64,000 bases of DNA from Bacillota bacterium (GCA_023395555.1 JAEWYQ010000020.1:1-64000), one strand, 5' to 3'; numbered from the stretch's first letter, positions 24,439 through 34,510 are shown. Notes: generated by a model from the letters alone, not told the origin. Numbers and translations are program-made.

Positions 24439-26845
24439 AATAAAGAAATTGAAAAAACCGCTTCTTCTGGCACTGGCTCTTCTGGCTGTGGGGGCTGTAT
24501 CCATACCCGGTGTCCGGGCTGCCTACCTGACGACGAATCGGGATACGAAGCTTCCGCCGGATAAGGTCAGCTATGATATTGTAGAAGTGGATGAGTTTGA
24601 GAAAGTTCATGAAACAGATACCTTGATTTATTATTACCGCGAGGACCGGGACGTGATTGCCATCAAGGATAAGCGAAACGGCTATACCTGGAAGACCGGC
24701 CTGGATATTCCCTTCGGACAGGAGATCAGCCAGCTGGTAATGGATGCAGAGTCACCGGAGGAGGCGCTGGAGCTGGCGATTCCCTTGGAGGCGGATATGA
24801 CCAGCACCTATACTGCTATCTCCAACTCCATCCTTACCCTGGAATACGATGAGGAGGGGACGATTAAGAATACCTCCTCTGCTGCAAAGGATCTGGTGGA
24901 ATCCACTCTGATGACGCTGAATGACAATCCGGCCACCAGAAGGCTGGATGTGAATTTTATGAACCTGGAGGTTAAGGTCAGCGTCTATATCACCTTTGGG
25001 GAGGACTCTATTCATTATGAGATCCGAAGTGGGGAGATTACAGGTAAGGGCGCCAAAAATATTATAGCCTTTATCCTCACTCCCTTCCTGGGTGCCAGCG
25101 GCGGCAGAACCAAGGAGTACAATCCTGAGACGGAAATGTATGATATCGTCAAGGATAAATACATGATACCCGGCTATATTTTCGTGCCGGACGGCAGCGG
25201 AAGCTTAATCCGGTTTCAGAATAATAACGCATCCTTCTCCATGTATTATGGGGATGTATATGGCCCGGACCCTGCTCAGAATCCCTATTACGGCGAGGGT
25301 CTGACAGACACGGTTCCGCTGAAGAACCCGGTTATGCCGGTATTCGGCGTTGCTCATGGTAATGACCAGGCAGCTTTTCTTGCTTATGCGGACAGTGGTG
25401 CGGAGTATATGCAGATTGCTGTGAGACCCGAAGAGAATCTGACGGCGTATAACTATGTTTATCCCAGGTTTATCTATAATGTGAATTATTATCAGGTATA
25501 TAACAACAGAGGTCAGGGCTATTTTACCCTGATGGATCAGCCGAATCAGATGGATATCCGCATGACCTACACCTTCCTTGCAGGGGACGGTTCGGATGGA
25601 AGCCCGGCGGCAAACTATACCGGAATGGCGGCAGCCTACCGCAGCCACCTGATGGAACAGGGTGTTCTGAGAGAGGCTTCGGCTGCGGAGGAGGATATTC
25701 CTATTCGTCTGGACTTTATCATGTCTGATTCCAAGAAGGGGATCGTGGGTACGGAAGAGGTAGTTGTTACCTCGGCAGAGGATGTGAGGAGTATTCTGGA
25801 CGCGGTAGCGGAGAATACGGGAATAACCAATGTTAATTCGGGCCTCTATGGCTGGCAGCAGGGAGGAGAGACCATTGCTTCGCCGGCATCGGCTAATTAC
25901 TATCATAAAATCGGAAGCAAGAAGGATTTTAAGGAGTTAATTACGGAATTTGCCCAGCGCGGCATGGATGTTTCCCTTGCCAGAAATTACACCATGATCA
26001 ATAAAGAGATGATGAGCTATTACAACAATGCGACAAGACATGTAAATTCCTGGTATCTTCTTCTGGACCGGGGCATGGTGCTGCCGGAGAGCTCGCCGGT
26101 TGTCTTCTACAGCTATGCAAGACCGCAGAAAAGCGTTCAGTGGTTCCAGACCCAGCTAAAGAGAGTAGCACCCTATTCCCAGTCCATGACTGTGGGAGGT
26201 ATGACTGAGATGCTGCTGAGCAATTATACCAGTGACGGGGTGGATATTACGGCGACCCAGGTTATTGATTTATACCAGGAGACCTTTGAAGAAGCCAGTC
26301 GGCAGGTTAAGCTGAACCTTGAGAATCCGAATATGTACCTGTGGAAATATACGGACCGTTATCTGAAATGTCCGGTGGGCACTTCCCAATATGTATTTGA
26401 GACCGATGCGGTTCCGTTCCTGCAGATGGTGCTGAACGGCACCATGGAGGTATATGCGCCCTACTGTAATTTCTCCTTCTATACTCAGTCGGATATTCTG
26501 AGGATGATGGATTATAATCTGTTTCCCTCCTTTATCCTGTCGAAGGAGCCCTCCTATCTGCTGGCACATACACCCTCCGCCGATTTGTACACGACGGAAT
26601 ATAATCAGTATGAGAAGCTGATCGGAGAGATATATGGGCAGGTGAATTCCATTCTGGGCCAGGTAAGGGGCTATGAGTGGACGAACCGGACAGTGCTGGA
26701 GAACGGTGTGATCCGCAATGCTTATGAAAAGGGAACAGAGAGAAAAGAGATTATTATCAATTATACCGAGGATGAGTTCATCTATGGCGAGACTGCGGTT
26801 GCCCCTCTAAGTGCATCCGTGATTAAGGCTGAGGGGGTGCAATAA
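24425..26845 (+). CDS. DUF5696 domain exported protein
   Basis: 806 aa. A hydrophobic N-terminal segment (PLLLALALLAVGAVSIPGVRA) is an export signal. The rest matches DUF5696 as I know it: EVDEFEKVHETDTLIYYYRE, RNGYTWKTGLDIPFGQE, MIPGYIFVPDGSGSLIRFQN, PVMPVFGVAHG and a C-terminal TIM-barrel-like half. The family has no firm function; it travels with sugar importers in Firmicutes and could be a glycosidase or binding protein. The start overlaps the YIP1 gene by 14 nt, with AAAGGAG upstream, so translation is coupled. The next permease gene starts one base after its stop. Confidence 0.75.
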   Translation: MYSPKIKKLKKPLLLALALLAVGAVSIPGVRAAYLTTNRDTKLPPDKVSYDIVEVDEFEKVHETDTLIYYYREDRDVIAIKDKRNGYTWKTGLDIPFGQEISQLVMDAESPEEALELAIPLEADMTSTYTAISNSILTLEYDEEGTIKNTSSAAKDLVESTLMTLNDNPATRRLDVNFMNLEVKVSVYITFGEDSIHYEIRSGEITGKGAKNIIAFILTPFLGASGGRTKEYNPETEMYDIVKDKYMIPGYIFVPDGSGSLIRFQNNNASFSMYYGDVYGPDPAQNPYYGEGLTDTVPLKNPVMPVFGVAHGNDQAAFLAYADSGAEYMQIAVRPEENLTAYNYVYPRFIYNVNYYQVYNNRGQGYFTLMDQPNQMDIRMTYTFLAGDGSDGSPAANYTGMAAAYRSHLMEQGVLREASAAEEDIPIRLDFIMSDSKKGIVGTEEVVVTSAEDVRSILDAVAENTGITNVNSGLYGWQQGGETIASPASANYYHKIGSKKDFKELITEFAQRGMDVSLARNYTMINKEMMSYYNNATRHVNSWYLLLDRGMVLPESSPVVFYSYARPQKSVQWFQTQLKRVAPYSQSMTVGGMTEMLLSNYTSDGVDITATQVIDLYQETFEEASRQVKLNLENPNMYLWKYTDRYLKCPVGTSQYVFETDAVPFLQMVLNGTMEVYAPYCNFSFYTQSDILRMMDYNLFPSFILSKEPSYLLAHTPSADLYTTEYNQYEKLIGEIYGQVNSILGQVRGYEWTNRTVLENGVIRNAYEKGTERKEIIINYTEDEFIYGETAVAPLSASVIKAEGVQ

Positions 26846-26846
26846 T

Positions 26847-27734
26847 ATGAAGAAGAAAACTAGATCGTTTGCCAGCAGGCAGAACCGGTACGGATATCTG
26901 TTTATGCTGCCGTGGATTATTGGATTTGCCGTCTTTACCGTGTTTCCCTTTCTAGCTACCATCTATTTGAGCTTTACGGATGTAAGACAGACGGTGCGCG
27001 GATTTGAAATCAAATGGATTGCTTTGGATAATTATATTACCGCATTTTTTAAAAACACGGAGTTTTTTCCGGCACTGGTCGGGTATCTGTTGATGATCAT
27101 TCCTTATACCTTTGTTATTGTGGTACTGTCCTTTATTCTGGCTTATCTGCTGAATCGGATTACCTTCCTCCGGGGAGCGATGCGGACCATTTATTTTCTT
27201 CCGGTTATTATCATGTCAGGTCCGGTGCTGTCCCAGCTGCTGGAGGCAAGCACCGCGGCGCAGGAATACGATAATATGCTGGCTTTGGGTGATATTTTCA
27301 TTGTACAGATGATTGCCGCTTATTCAAGGCCTATGGCCAGGATGCTGATGGACGTTTTTGAACAGCTGTCCATTATTCTGTGGTTTACGGGGATACCTAT
27401 TATCCTCTATGTCAATGGTCTGCAGAAGATCAATCCAAGCCTGTATGAGGCAGCCCAGATTGATTCGGCGAATTCCTGGCAGATACTATGGAAGATTACC
27501 ATTCCCATTATTAAGCCCATTGTGCTGGTAGTTATTATCTTTACCATTGCTAATATGGGAACATTCTCCATTAATCCGTTATATGAGTTGATTCTGAAGT
27601 CCATGGCCAACACCAGCGGAGGATTGGGGTTTGCCTCAACCTATGCATGGATATACAGTCTGCTGGTGCTTGCTCTGATCGGACTGGTATACTTGATCTT
27701 TCGTAACCGGGAACAGGGAAGGAGGCGTTATTAA
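26847..27734 (+). CDS. Second sugar ABC permease, MalF type
   Basis: 295-aa permease with helices beginning at YLFMLPWIIGFAVFTVFPFL. The EAA loop is SLYEAAQIDSANSWQILWKI. It begins one base after the DUF5696 stop and directly abuts its MalG-type partner (27734/27735). It differs clearly from the permease at 20562, so this is a second importer pair in the same operon, not a recent tandem duplicate by eye. Confidence 0.9.
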   Translation: MKKKTRSFASRQNRYGYLFMLPWIIGFAVFTVFPFLATIYLSFTDVRQTVRGFEIKWIALDNYITAFFKNTEFFPALVGYLLMIIPYTFVIVVLSFILAYLLNRITFLRGAMRTIYFLPVIIMSGPVLSQLLEASTAAQEYDNMLALGDIFIVQMIAAYSRPMARMLMDVFEQLSIILWFTGIPIILYVNGLQKINPSLYEAAQIDSANSWQILWKITIPIIKPIVLVVIIFTIANMGTFSINPLYELILKSMANTSGGLGFASTYAWIYSLLVLALIGLVYLIFRNREQGRRRY

Positions 27735-28700
27735 ATGAAGAAAACATTATCCGGCCGGAATGGAATTGGCGGCAGGGGCTTTCTGGGCAGACTGGTAAGG
27801 ATGAATAAATTCCGTACCTTTTTGAAGCTCTGCATCTACTTTGTGTTGATCTGCGTCAGCTTCGTTTACCTGCAGCCGCTGATTAAAATGGTGTCCCTGT
27901 CCATGATGAATACGAAGGATGTAATTGACCCGTCAGTGGAGTGGATTCCCAAGAAGCCTTCCTTCAGCAACCTGGTTGTAGCCGCTAAGGTATTGGATCT
28001 GAAGACCACCCTGGTGAATTCCATCTGGTTTTCCGCCTTGATGGCTGCTGCACAGACCATAGTGTCGGCGTTGACCGGCTATGCCCTGTCCCGGTTCCGG
28101 TTCCGGTTTAAAAACCTGTGGTTTATCCTGATTATCCTGGCTTTCATTATTCCTGTACCGCTGCTGATGATACCTCGTCTGATGGTGTTTCTTACGGGCC
28201 AGGGGATACTGGGCTTTAATCTGATCGGGACGCCCATCCCCCAGATACTTATGGCGATCACCGGCCAGGGAGTGAACTCAACGATACTCATATTGATTTT
28301 TCATAACTTTTTCAACCTGATTCCCTACTCTCTGGATGAGGCGGCCATGATTGACGGAGCCAGTCCCTTACAGGTTTTTTACCAGATTGTAGTGAAGATT
28401 TCCGCATCTACGGTGCTGGTAGTCTTCCTGTTTTCCTTTGTGTGGAACTGGAACGAGACCCATGTTACCGCAACCCTGGTGCGCGATAGCATTAAGCTTC
28501 TGCCGGCCAGGCTGAATGTCTTTGACAATGCGTTTCAGAGCTATGCCTCCTCGTCAGGCGGAAGGGGAGATTTCAGAATTAATGAAGCTTATAAGATGTC
28601 AGCTACGCTGATATCGATTATCCCTCTGCTGATCCTGTATGCTTTTGTACAGAGGCAGTTCATACAGGGTATTGAGAATACGGGTATCACGGGTGAATAG
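27735..28700 (+). CDS. Second carbohydrate ABC permease, MalG type
   Basis: 321-aa permease with a longer basic N-terminal tail (NGIGGRGFLGRLVRMNKFRT) before the first helix (LCIYFVLICVSFVYLQPLI). The EAA loop is YSLDEAAMIDGASPLQVFYQ. It forms the pair with the 26847 product. The gene overlaps nothing but abuts its partner. Which of the two binding proteins serves this pair cannot be told. Confidence 0.9.
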   Translation: MKKTLSGRNGIGGRGFLGRLVRMNKFRTFLKLCIYFVLICVSFVYLQPLIKMVSLSMMNTKDVIDPSVEWIPKKPSFSNLVVAAKVLDLKTTLVNSIWFSALMAAAQTIVSALTGYALSRFRFRFKNLWFILIILAFIIPVPLLMIPRLMVFLTGQGILGFNLIGTPIPQILMAITGQGVNSTILILIFHNFFNLIPYSLDEAAMIDGASPLQVFYQIVVKISASTVLVVFLFSFVWNWNETHVTATLVRDSIKLLPARLNVFDNAFQSYASSSGGRGDFRINEAYKMSATLISIIPLLILYAFVQRQFIQGIENTGITGE

Positions 28701-28764
28701 GAAAGCGGCAGTAACAGTCCAACCTATGGCAGGGAGGAAGACAACAAAAGTATGGAGGTATTTC

Positions 28765-29733
28765 ATGAAGAGAGCAATATATAGAACTGCAGTGGCAGCA
28801 GCCGGGCTTTTGCTCTGCCTGCCCTTAGGGGCATGCAGCCTTATGGGAGGCAAGAAGGAGAGCGGTTTTCGGACCGGCAGTTCGGTTTCCATTGCGTACG
28901 TTGATCCCAGCAAGATAGAGGAAGTGCCGGAAAAGGATCTGAAGGCAAAGAATTTTGAATATGACTATGATTCTCTGACCTATGAGCTGGTCTGGTCCGA
29001 TGAATTTGATTACGAGGGTCTGCCCGATGATACCAAATGGAATTACGATGTCGGCGGAAGCGGCTGGGGCAATAATGAGCTGCAATATTATACCTCCGAT
29101 CAGAATGCCTATGTAGAGGACGGCAATCTGGTGATTGAAGCGAGAAAAGAGGATTATGAGGGAATGCAGTATACCTCGGCCCGGATGATCACTAAAGGAA
29201 AGGGAGATTGGATCTATGGCCGGTTTGAGATTCGGGCGAAGCTGCCGGACGGACGGGGAACCTGGCCTGCAATCTGGATGCTTCCTACAGACTGGTTCTA
29301 CGGATCATGGCCTGCTTCGGGAGAGATTGATATCATGGAGCATGTAGGCTATGACATGAACCAGGTTCATGCCTCTGTCCATACCCAATCCTATTATCAC
29401 AAAATTAACACACAGAAGTCGGCCGCCAAGCGTGTGGAGGGGGTCAGTGAGGATTTTCATGTCTATACGGTAGAGTGGCTTCCGGATAAAATAATCGCTT
29501 ATATTGACGGTGAGCAGTATTTTACCTTTGAGCCGGTGAAATACAAGCCTAACCCCACTTATAAGGAATGGCCTTTTGACCAGAGAATGCATCTGCTGCT
29601 CAATATTGCGGTAGGCGGAGACTGGGGCGGAGCGAAGGGTGTGGATGAGAGTATCTTTCCCAAGCAGATGGTTGTGGATTATGTAAGAGTATACCAGAGT
29701 GAGGAGATCAACCGCCTGGCGGAAGGAAAATAA
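28765..29733 (+). CDS. GH16 endo-beta-1,3-glucanase (laminarinase-like) lipoprotein
   Basis: 322-aa surface lipoprotein (signal peptide with lipobox LGAC, Cys 24) predicted to cut beta-1,3-glucan such as laminarin or callose. WSDEFDYEG, GGSGWGNNELQYYT and GRGTWPAIWMLP are GH16 laminarinase landmarks. The catalytic motif GEIDIMEH at residues 186-193 supplies nucleophile Glu187, Asp189 and acid/base Glu192. The C-terminal VVDYVRVYQ closes the beta-jelly roll. ATG 28765 has TATGGAGG upstream; the frame back to 28639 overlaps the permease gene. It supplies oligosaccharides to the importers encoded upstream. Confidence 0.9.
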   Translation: MKRAIYRTAVAAAGLLLCLPLGACSLMGGKKESGFRTGSSVSIAYVDPSKIEEVPEKDLKAKNFEYDYDSLTYELVWSDEFDYEGLPDDTKWNYDVGGSGWGNNELQYYTSDQNAYVEDGNLVIEARKEDYEGMQYTSARMITKGKGDWIYGRFEIRAKLPDGRGTWPAIWMLPTDWFYGSWPASGEIDIMEHVGYDMNQVHASVHTQSYYHKINTQKSAAKRVEGVSEDFHVYTVEWLPDKIIAYIDGEQYFTFEPVKYKPNPTYKEWPFDQRMHLLLNIAVGGDWGGAKGVDESIFPKQMVVDYVRVYQSEEINRLAEGK

Positions 29734-29789
29734 GACCCGGCAAAGAGCTGGGATGGAAGGAACTGTAACGAAGGAGTGAAGATACCTTT

Positions 29790-29876
29790 GCGAGGGGCTG
29801 TCGCAAGAACATTTCATGTAAGGCCTGGGGTCGTATGGACTTCCCTCACATGAAAGATTCTGCGGCGGCCCTTTGC
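29790..29876 (+). repeat. Long intercistronic stem-loop between GH16 and GH5 genes
   Basis: The 34-nt left arm (29790-29823) pairs with the right arm (29844-29876) with one bulged base and three mismatches. Four of the non-Watson-Crick positions are G-U wobbles, which favours folding as RNA. No T run follows. It resembles the hairpin at 17478 in position and design. Confidence 0.65.
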
Positions 29877-29940
29877 AGGTTTGTGAGTTGTATAAAGAGG
29901 ACATTTGCGCTAGATTATAAGGAAAGACATGGAGGTTGGG

Positions 29941-32028
29941 ATGAATAAGGGAATGAAACAGTATAGATGTGTTTTCTTCCTGTGTCTTTTTCTGGGAAGC
30001 ATGGCTTCATGGCAGGGAACTGTCATTACGGTGAGGGCCGGGGAGGTTAAGGAATCCGGAGAAGCTTGGAAGAAGGAAGAAGTCGGGGAGACAGAGACTG
30101 CGGTAAAACCGGGGGAAGAATTAGGAGCAGAGGAGGAGAAGGATATGACAGGAGAGTTATCAAAGCTTTTTCTAAAGGCGGATGGAAAAGTATTGCGTAA
30201 TAATGCCGGTAAAGGAGAAGAAGTGGTTCTTCGGGGAACCAATATCGGCGGATGGCAGGTGATGGAAGCCTGGATGTGCCCCACCACGGCAGCTGACCAA
30301 AGGACGGCCATCGCAGTCTTAACAGAGCGTTTTGGAAAAGAGAAGGCGGATGAGCTGTTCCGGATATATGAAGAAGCCTGGGTGACAGAGCAGGATTTCG
30401 ACAACTTTAAGGAACTGAATTTCAATGTCGTACGGCTTCCTCTTTCCTGCTACCGATTATTGGATGAAGAAGGAAGACTCCGGGCAGATACCCTGGCAAC
30501 ACTGGACTGGTTTGTGGAGGAATGCGGCAAGAGGGAAATCTATGTTATCCTGGATCTCCATGCGGCGCCGGGTTCTCAGAATGGCAGGGACCATTCCGGG
30601 GATACCTCGGGATCGATTCTGTTTACGGATGAGGCATCCCAGCAGCAGACGATTTCCCTGTGGGAGCAGCTGGCACAGCATTATAGAGGCAATCCTGTGA
30701 TAGCCGGATATGATCTGCTGAACGAGCCGGAGGGAGCGGAGAGCGAGAGGCATCCATGGGGAGGGGTGCAGCTTCCGTTTATGGATCGTCTATACCGGGC
30801 CATCCGGGCGGTTGATCCGGACCACATCATAATCTTCAATGCCATCTGGGACCCGGCTCATATGCCGAAGCCTTCTGAGTATGGCTGGGAGAATGTGATG
30901 TATGAGTATCACTACTATGGCTGGGACGGAATAGGGGATGCGGGCGCACAGCGTAAATTCACGGACTCTAAGGTGGTAAATGACCGTCAGGCAGGCTTTG
31001 ATGTTCCGGTGCTGGTAGGAGAATTCACCCTGTTTGAGAAGCTGAACAGCTGGGCTTATGCATTAAAAGTATACGAAGAAAACGGATGGAGCTGGACGAC
31101 CTGGACCTACAAGACCGTGGATCAGGGAAGCTGGGGTATCTATAACAGTACGGCAGGCACCACGCCCAAGGTGGATATTTATAATGATTCAGAAGAGAAG
31201 ATTCGGAGCAAATGGAGTAAGGTGGGAACGGCCGAGAGCTTTCAAAAGAACAAGACCCTCTTTGATCTTCTCCGGGTAGCGGCGGCAGGGAAGAATACTA
31301 CTGTGAAAGATGCCTATGCCGGGGCTGGAAGGTGGTTTCAGAATGCCGAGCTTGGTGAGATCGCATTGCGTGCCGGCACGGATGCGGCGGCTGATATCAT
31401 CTCTGCCCCGAAGCTTCGTTCCGATGCGGAAAGCGGTCAGGTAATCCGGCTTGTGGTGGAAGGAGCAGAAAGAAGACCCACGGCAACCTCAAGAAATGTA
31501 TGCATCACGCCTGCAATCAGGGATTCAGTAGATACAACGGGGCTGGACTATCTGCTTTTTGATTCGTATGTACAAAAAGGAAATCAGGCACTTCAAGTGA
31601 CGCTGGTAGATAAGGACGGGCGCACCTGGTCATCCTTCACCTCGGCACAGGTTATGCCCAGCACATATGGCTGGGAGAAGCTGTATCTGGATATGACGAA
31701 AGCAGATGTTGACAGAACGGCAATTATTGAGATACGTATCGGCGCGAATCATATGGGAACCTATTATTTTGATAATATTTATTTTGCAGATTCCTATGCG
31801 GCCCCTCTGCCGGAGGAAACAGCAGAGGAGATGGCTCTGGACAAGGGAGTAAAGGGAACGGTAACAGACTGGAATAACATACCGGAAAGCAGCCGGAGTG
31901 GGGAGAACGCCCCCAAAGCGGGCAAAGATAAGCCATGGATAGGTTGGAAAGCCGCCGCCATAGCAGGGGTGGTATTCTGCGGTATCGTTCTGTCATGGAT
32001 AGGGTATCGGAGATATAGAAAGAGATAG
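29941..32028 (+). CDS. GH5 exo-beta-1,3-glucanase-like enzyme, C-terminally membrane anchored
   Basis: 695 aa: N-terminal signal peptide (YRCVFFLCLFLGSMASW), an acidic linker, and a GH5 catalytic domain from about residue 78. LRGTNIGGWQVMEAWMCP resembles the start of yeast-type exo-1,3-beta-glucanases. Acid/base Glu262 is in LLNEPEG and nucleophile Glu361 in VLVGEFTLF. A beta-sandwich carbohydrate-binding-like domain follows (about 480-620). A last helix (AIAGVVFCGIVLSWIGY) with basic tail RRYRKR anchors it, with no LPXTG. ATG 29941 is set by GGAGG at 29931-29935. It is the last gene of the glucan locus. Confidence 0.87.
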   Translation: MNKGMKQYRCVFFLCLFLGSMASWQGTVITVRAGEVKESGEAWKKEEVGETETAVKPGEELGAEEEKDMTGELSKLFLKADGKVLRNNAGKGEEVVLRGTNIGGWQVMEAWMCPTTAADQRTAIAVLTERFGKEKADELFRIYEEAWVTEQDFDNFKELNFNVVRLPLSCYRLLDEEGRLRADTLATLDWFVEECGKREIYVILDLHAAPGSQNGRDHSGDTSGSILFTDEASQQQTISLWEQLAQHYRGNPVIAGYDLLNEPEGAESERHPWGGVQLPFMDRLYRAIRAVDPDHIIIFNAIWDPAHMPKPSEYGWENVMYEYHYYGWDGIGDAGAQRKFTDSKVVNDRQAGFDVPVLVGEFTLFEKLNSWAYALKVYEENGWSWTTWTYKTVDQGSWGIYNSTAGTTPKVDIYNDSEEKIRSKWSKVGTAESFQKNKTLFDLLRVAAAGKNTTVKDAYAGAGRWFQNAELGEIALRAGTDAAADIISAPKLRSDAESGQVIRLVVEGAERRPTATSRNVCITPAIRDSVDTTGLDYLLFDSYVQKGNQALQVTLVDKDGRTWSSFTSAQVMPSTYGWEKLYLDMTKADVDRTAIIEIRIGANHMGTYYFDNIYFADSYAAPLPEETAEEMALDKGVKGTVTDWNNIPESSRSGENAPKAGKDKPWIGWKAAAIAGVVFCGIVLSWIGYRRYRKR

Positions 32029-32041
32029 TAACGCCGGAACG

Positions 32042-32086
32042 ATAAAATGCAGCTTGTTGGATACCAACCGGCTGCATTTTATTATT
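32042..32086 (+). terminator. Terminator of the beta-glucan locus
   Basis: ATAAAATGCAGC (32042-32053) pairs perfectly with GCTGCATTTTAT (32071-32082), with an inner GTTGG/CCAAC stem. The rest of the gap to 32233 shows no feature I can name. Confidence 0.82.
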
Positions 32087-32233
32087 CCAAATCGGCTTAT
32101 GCTAAGTTCATTTCATCCGGGATGCTTCAATTACCATATTGATCATGGACATAAGGCAATACAGCCCAGGTAACGCTAATTGTTTTCTTTGAAAATATAC
32201 GTAAAAATATATAAGTAAAATTATGTTTTCCTC

Positions 32234-32261
32234 TTGACAGATTGTAAATCCTTGATATAAT
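32234..32261 (+). promoter_or_regulatory. Promoter of ahpC-ahpF
   Basis: Consensus TTGACA (32234-32239), 16-bp spacer, consensus TATAAT (32256-32261). The predicted transcript start near 32268 falls inside the palindromes described in the next entry. Confidence 0.75.
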
Positions 32262-32303
32262 AATAGTAATGATTACTGTTATTAATTATTATAATCATTT
32301 TAT
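32258..32303. promoter_or_regulatory. PerR/Fur-like operator palindromes at the ahpC start site
   Basis: AGTAATGATTACT, centred near 32272, is a perfect 6-1-6 palindrome that extends outward in AT-rich arms. A second site, TTATAATCATTTTAT at 32289-32303, matches the PerR box TTATAATNATTATAA at all but two positions. Both lie over or just after the transcript start, where a peroxide-sensing repressor would block transcription. The regulator assignment is inference. Confidence 0.6.
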
Positions 32304-32346
32304 AACCAAAAATTTATAAATTCAAATTCACAGGAGGTAATTAATT

Positions 32347-32910
32347 ATGTCACTAGTAGGAACAGAAGTAAAACCCTTCAAGGCTCAGGCCTATTACAAC
32401 GGAGAATTCGTAGAAGTTACAGAACAGAGTTTCAAAGGAAAGTGGAGCATCGTATGCTTCTATCCCGCTGATTTCACTTTTGTATGCCCTACCGAATTGG
32501 AGGATCTCCAGAATAATTACGAGGCATTAAAGGCTCTTGGTGCAGAAGTATACTCTGTCTCAACAGATACTCATTTCACACACAAGGCATGGCATGACAG
32601 CTCGGAAGCTATTAAGAAGATCACATATCTCATGATTGGCGACCCTTCCCATACTATTTCCAGGAACTTTGATGTGTTAATCGAGGCGGATGGACTGGCT
32701 GACCGGGGCACCTTTATCATTGATCCCGACGGCGTGATCCAGTCCGTAGAGATCAATGCAGGCAATATCGGGCGTGACGCAAGCATCCTGATTAATAAGA
32801 TCAAGGCTGCCCAGTATGTAAGAAAGAATCCCGGCGAGGTATGCCCTGCAAAGTGGAAAGAGGGAGCGGCGACATTAAAGCCCAGCCTTGATCTGGTAGG
32901 CAAGATTTAA
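32347..32910 (+). CDS. ahpC: Alkyl hydroperoxide reductase subunit C (typical 2-Cys peroxiredoxin)
   Basis: 187-aa peroxiredoxin that reduces hydrogen peroxide and organic peroxides. Peroxidatic Cys47 lies in [10 protein letters not shown] and resolving Cys166 in [28 protein letters not shown] is the AhpC core. Length equals the E. coli enzyme. CAGGAGG precedes the ATG. It is followed after 52 nt by ahpF, which re-reduces it. Confidence 0.96.
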   Translation: MSLVGTEVKPFKAQAYYNGEFVEVTEQSFKGKWSIVCFYPADFTFVCPTELEDLQNNYEALKALGAEVYSVSTDTHFTHKAWHDSSEAIKKITYLMIGDPSHTISRNFDVLIEADGLADRGTFIIDPDGVIQSVEINAGNIGRDASILINKIKAAQYVRKNPGEVCPAKWKEGAATLKPSLDLVGKI

Positions 32911-32962
32911 GGAGACATAAGATTGCAGGAAGTGGAATGGATAAATAAAGGGGGACATAATT

Positions 32963-34492
32963 ATGATATTGGATGCGGAAATTAAAGAACAGCTGGCAGA
33001 GTACCTAAAGCTCATGGAAGGTGATGTACAGATCAAGTTAAGTGCGGGAAGCGATGACATCTCAAGAGACCTGACTGCTCTGACAGAAGAACTGGCATCC
33101 ATGTCCTCCAGAATTAAAGTCGAGCAGGAGGTCCTGGACAGAACCCCCAGCTTCAGTGTCAATCGCCCGGGAGAGGATACCGGGGTAGTATTTGCCGGAA
33201 TTCCGCTGGGACATGAATTCACCTCTCTGGTGCTGGCTCTGCTTCAGGTCAGCGGCAGAGCTCCGAGGGTAGATGCCGGCGTACTGGAACAGGTAAAAGG
33301 TATTAAGGAGCGGTATCATTTTGAAACCTATATCAGCTTGAGCTGCCATAACTGCCCGGAGGTGGTTCAGGCACTGAATGTCATGAGTATTAATAATCCG
33401 GGCATAGCCCATACCATGATTGACGGGGCGGCCTACAAGAATGAGGTTGAAAGCAAGGATATTATGGCCGTACCCTCCGTATATCTCAACGGAGAATTCT
33501 TCGGAAGCGGCCGGATGACTCTGGAAGAAATCCTGGCAAAGCTGGGAAGCAAGCCGGCTTCATCGGAGCTGGAGCAAAAGGAGCCTTATGATGTGCTGGT
33601 TATCGGCGGAGGCCCTGCCGGAGCCAGTGCGGCAATCTATGCCGCGAGAAAAGGAATACGCACCGGCATTGTGGCAGAGCGGTTTGGAGGGCAGGTAAGA
33701 GATACCATGGGGATCGAGAACCTGATCAGTGTTCCCTACATTGAGGGACCCCAGCTGGCTGCCGGACTTGAAGAACATGTGAAAAGGTATCCTGTGGACA
33801 TCATGACGGCCCAGCGTGCCCGGGCTCTGGAGAAGAAGGAGTATCTTGAGGTTACTCTGGAGAGCGGTGCCATATTAAAGAGTAAGACCGTAATCCTGTC
33901 TACCGGCGCCCGTTGGAGGAATGTGGGGGTGCCGGGAGAGCAGGAGTTTAAGAATAAAGGAGTGGCCTATTGTCCCCATTGTGACGGTCCCCTGTTTAAG
34001 GGGAAGGATGTGGCGGTGATCGGAGGCGGTAATTCCGGCATTGAGGCGGCCATTGACCTGGCTGGGATTGTCCGTCATGTGACGGTTCTGGAATTCCTGC
34101 CGGAACTTAAGGCGGATGCGGTGCTGCAGCAGCGTCTTTACAGTCTGCCCAACGTGACGGTTCTTAAGAATGTGCAGACGAAGGAGATCACCGGCAGCAG
34201 TAAGGTGGACGGCATCACATATAGTGACAGGGAGACGAAAGAAGAGCATCACATTGAATTGCAGGGTGTGTTTGTCCAGATCGGCCTGGCAGCCAATACC
34301 GACTGGCTCGGTGATACGGTCGGGCGCAATCGTATGGGAGAAATCCTGGTGGATACCCATAATGCCACCAACCTTCCGGGAGTATTTGCGGCAGGGGATT
34401 GTACCGACAGCCCGTACAAGCAGATTGTGATCTCCATGGGCTCCGGTGCCGCTGCGGCGCTGAGCGCTTTTGACTATCTTATAAGAAATTGA
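32963..34492 (+). CDS. ahpF: Alkyl hydroperoxide reductase subunit F
   Basis: 509-aa NADH-dependent flavoprotein disulfide reductase. The N-terminal tandem thioredoxin-like domain holds LSCHNC (Cys128 and Cys131), which passes electrons to AhpC. From about residue 195 the thioredoxin-reductase core has FAD site [15 protein letters not shown], redox pair YCPHCDG, NAD site [12 protein letters not shown] and FAD-end [16 protein letters not shown] precedes the ATG. It is co-transcribed with ahpC and ended by the terminator at 34511. Confidence 0.95.
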   Translation: MILDAEIKEQLAEYLKLMEGDVQIKLSAGSDDISRDLTALTEELASMSSRIKVEQEVLDRTPSFSVNRPGEDTGVVFAGIPLGHEFTSLVLALLQVSGRAPRVDAGVLEQVKGIKERYHFETYISLSCHNCPEVVQALNVMSINNPGIAHTMIDGAAYKNEVESKDIMAVPSVYLNGEFFGSGRMTLEEILAKLGSKPASSELEQKEPYDVLVIGGGPAGASAAIYAARKGIRTGIVAERFGGQVRDTMGIENLISVPYIEGPQLAAGLEEHVKRYPVDIMTAQRARALEKKEYLEVTLESGAILKSKTVILSTGARWRNVGVPGEQEFKNKGVAYCPHCDGPLFKGKDVAVIGGGNSGIEAAIDLAGIVRHVTVLEFLPELKADAVLQQRLYSLPNVTVLKNVQTKEITGSSKVDGITYSDRETKEEHHIELQGVFVQIGLAANTDWLGDTVGRNRMGEILVDTHNATNLPGVFAAGDCTDSPYKQIVISMGSGAAAALSAFDYLIRN

Positions 34493-34510
34493 TGAGGAAA
34501 TAATAAACAG

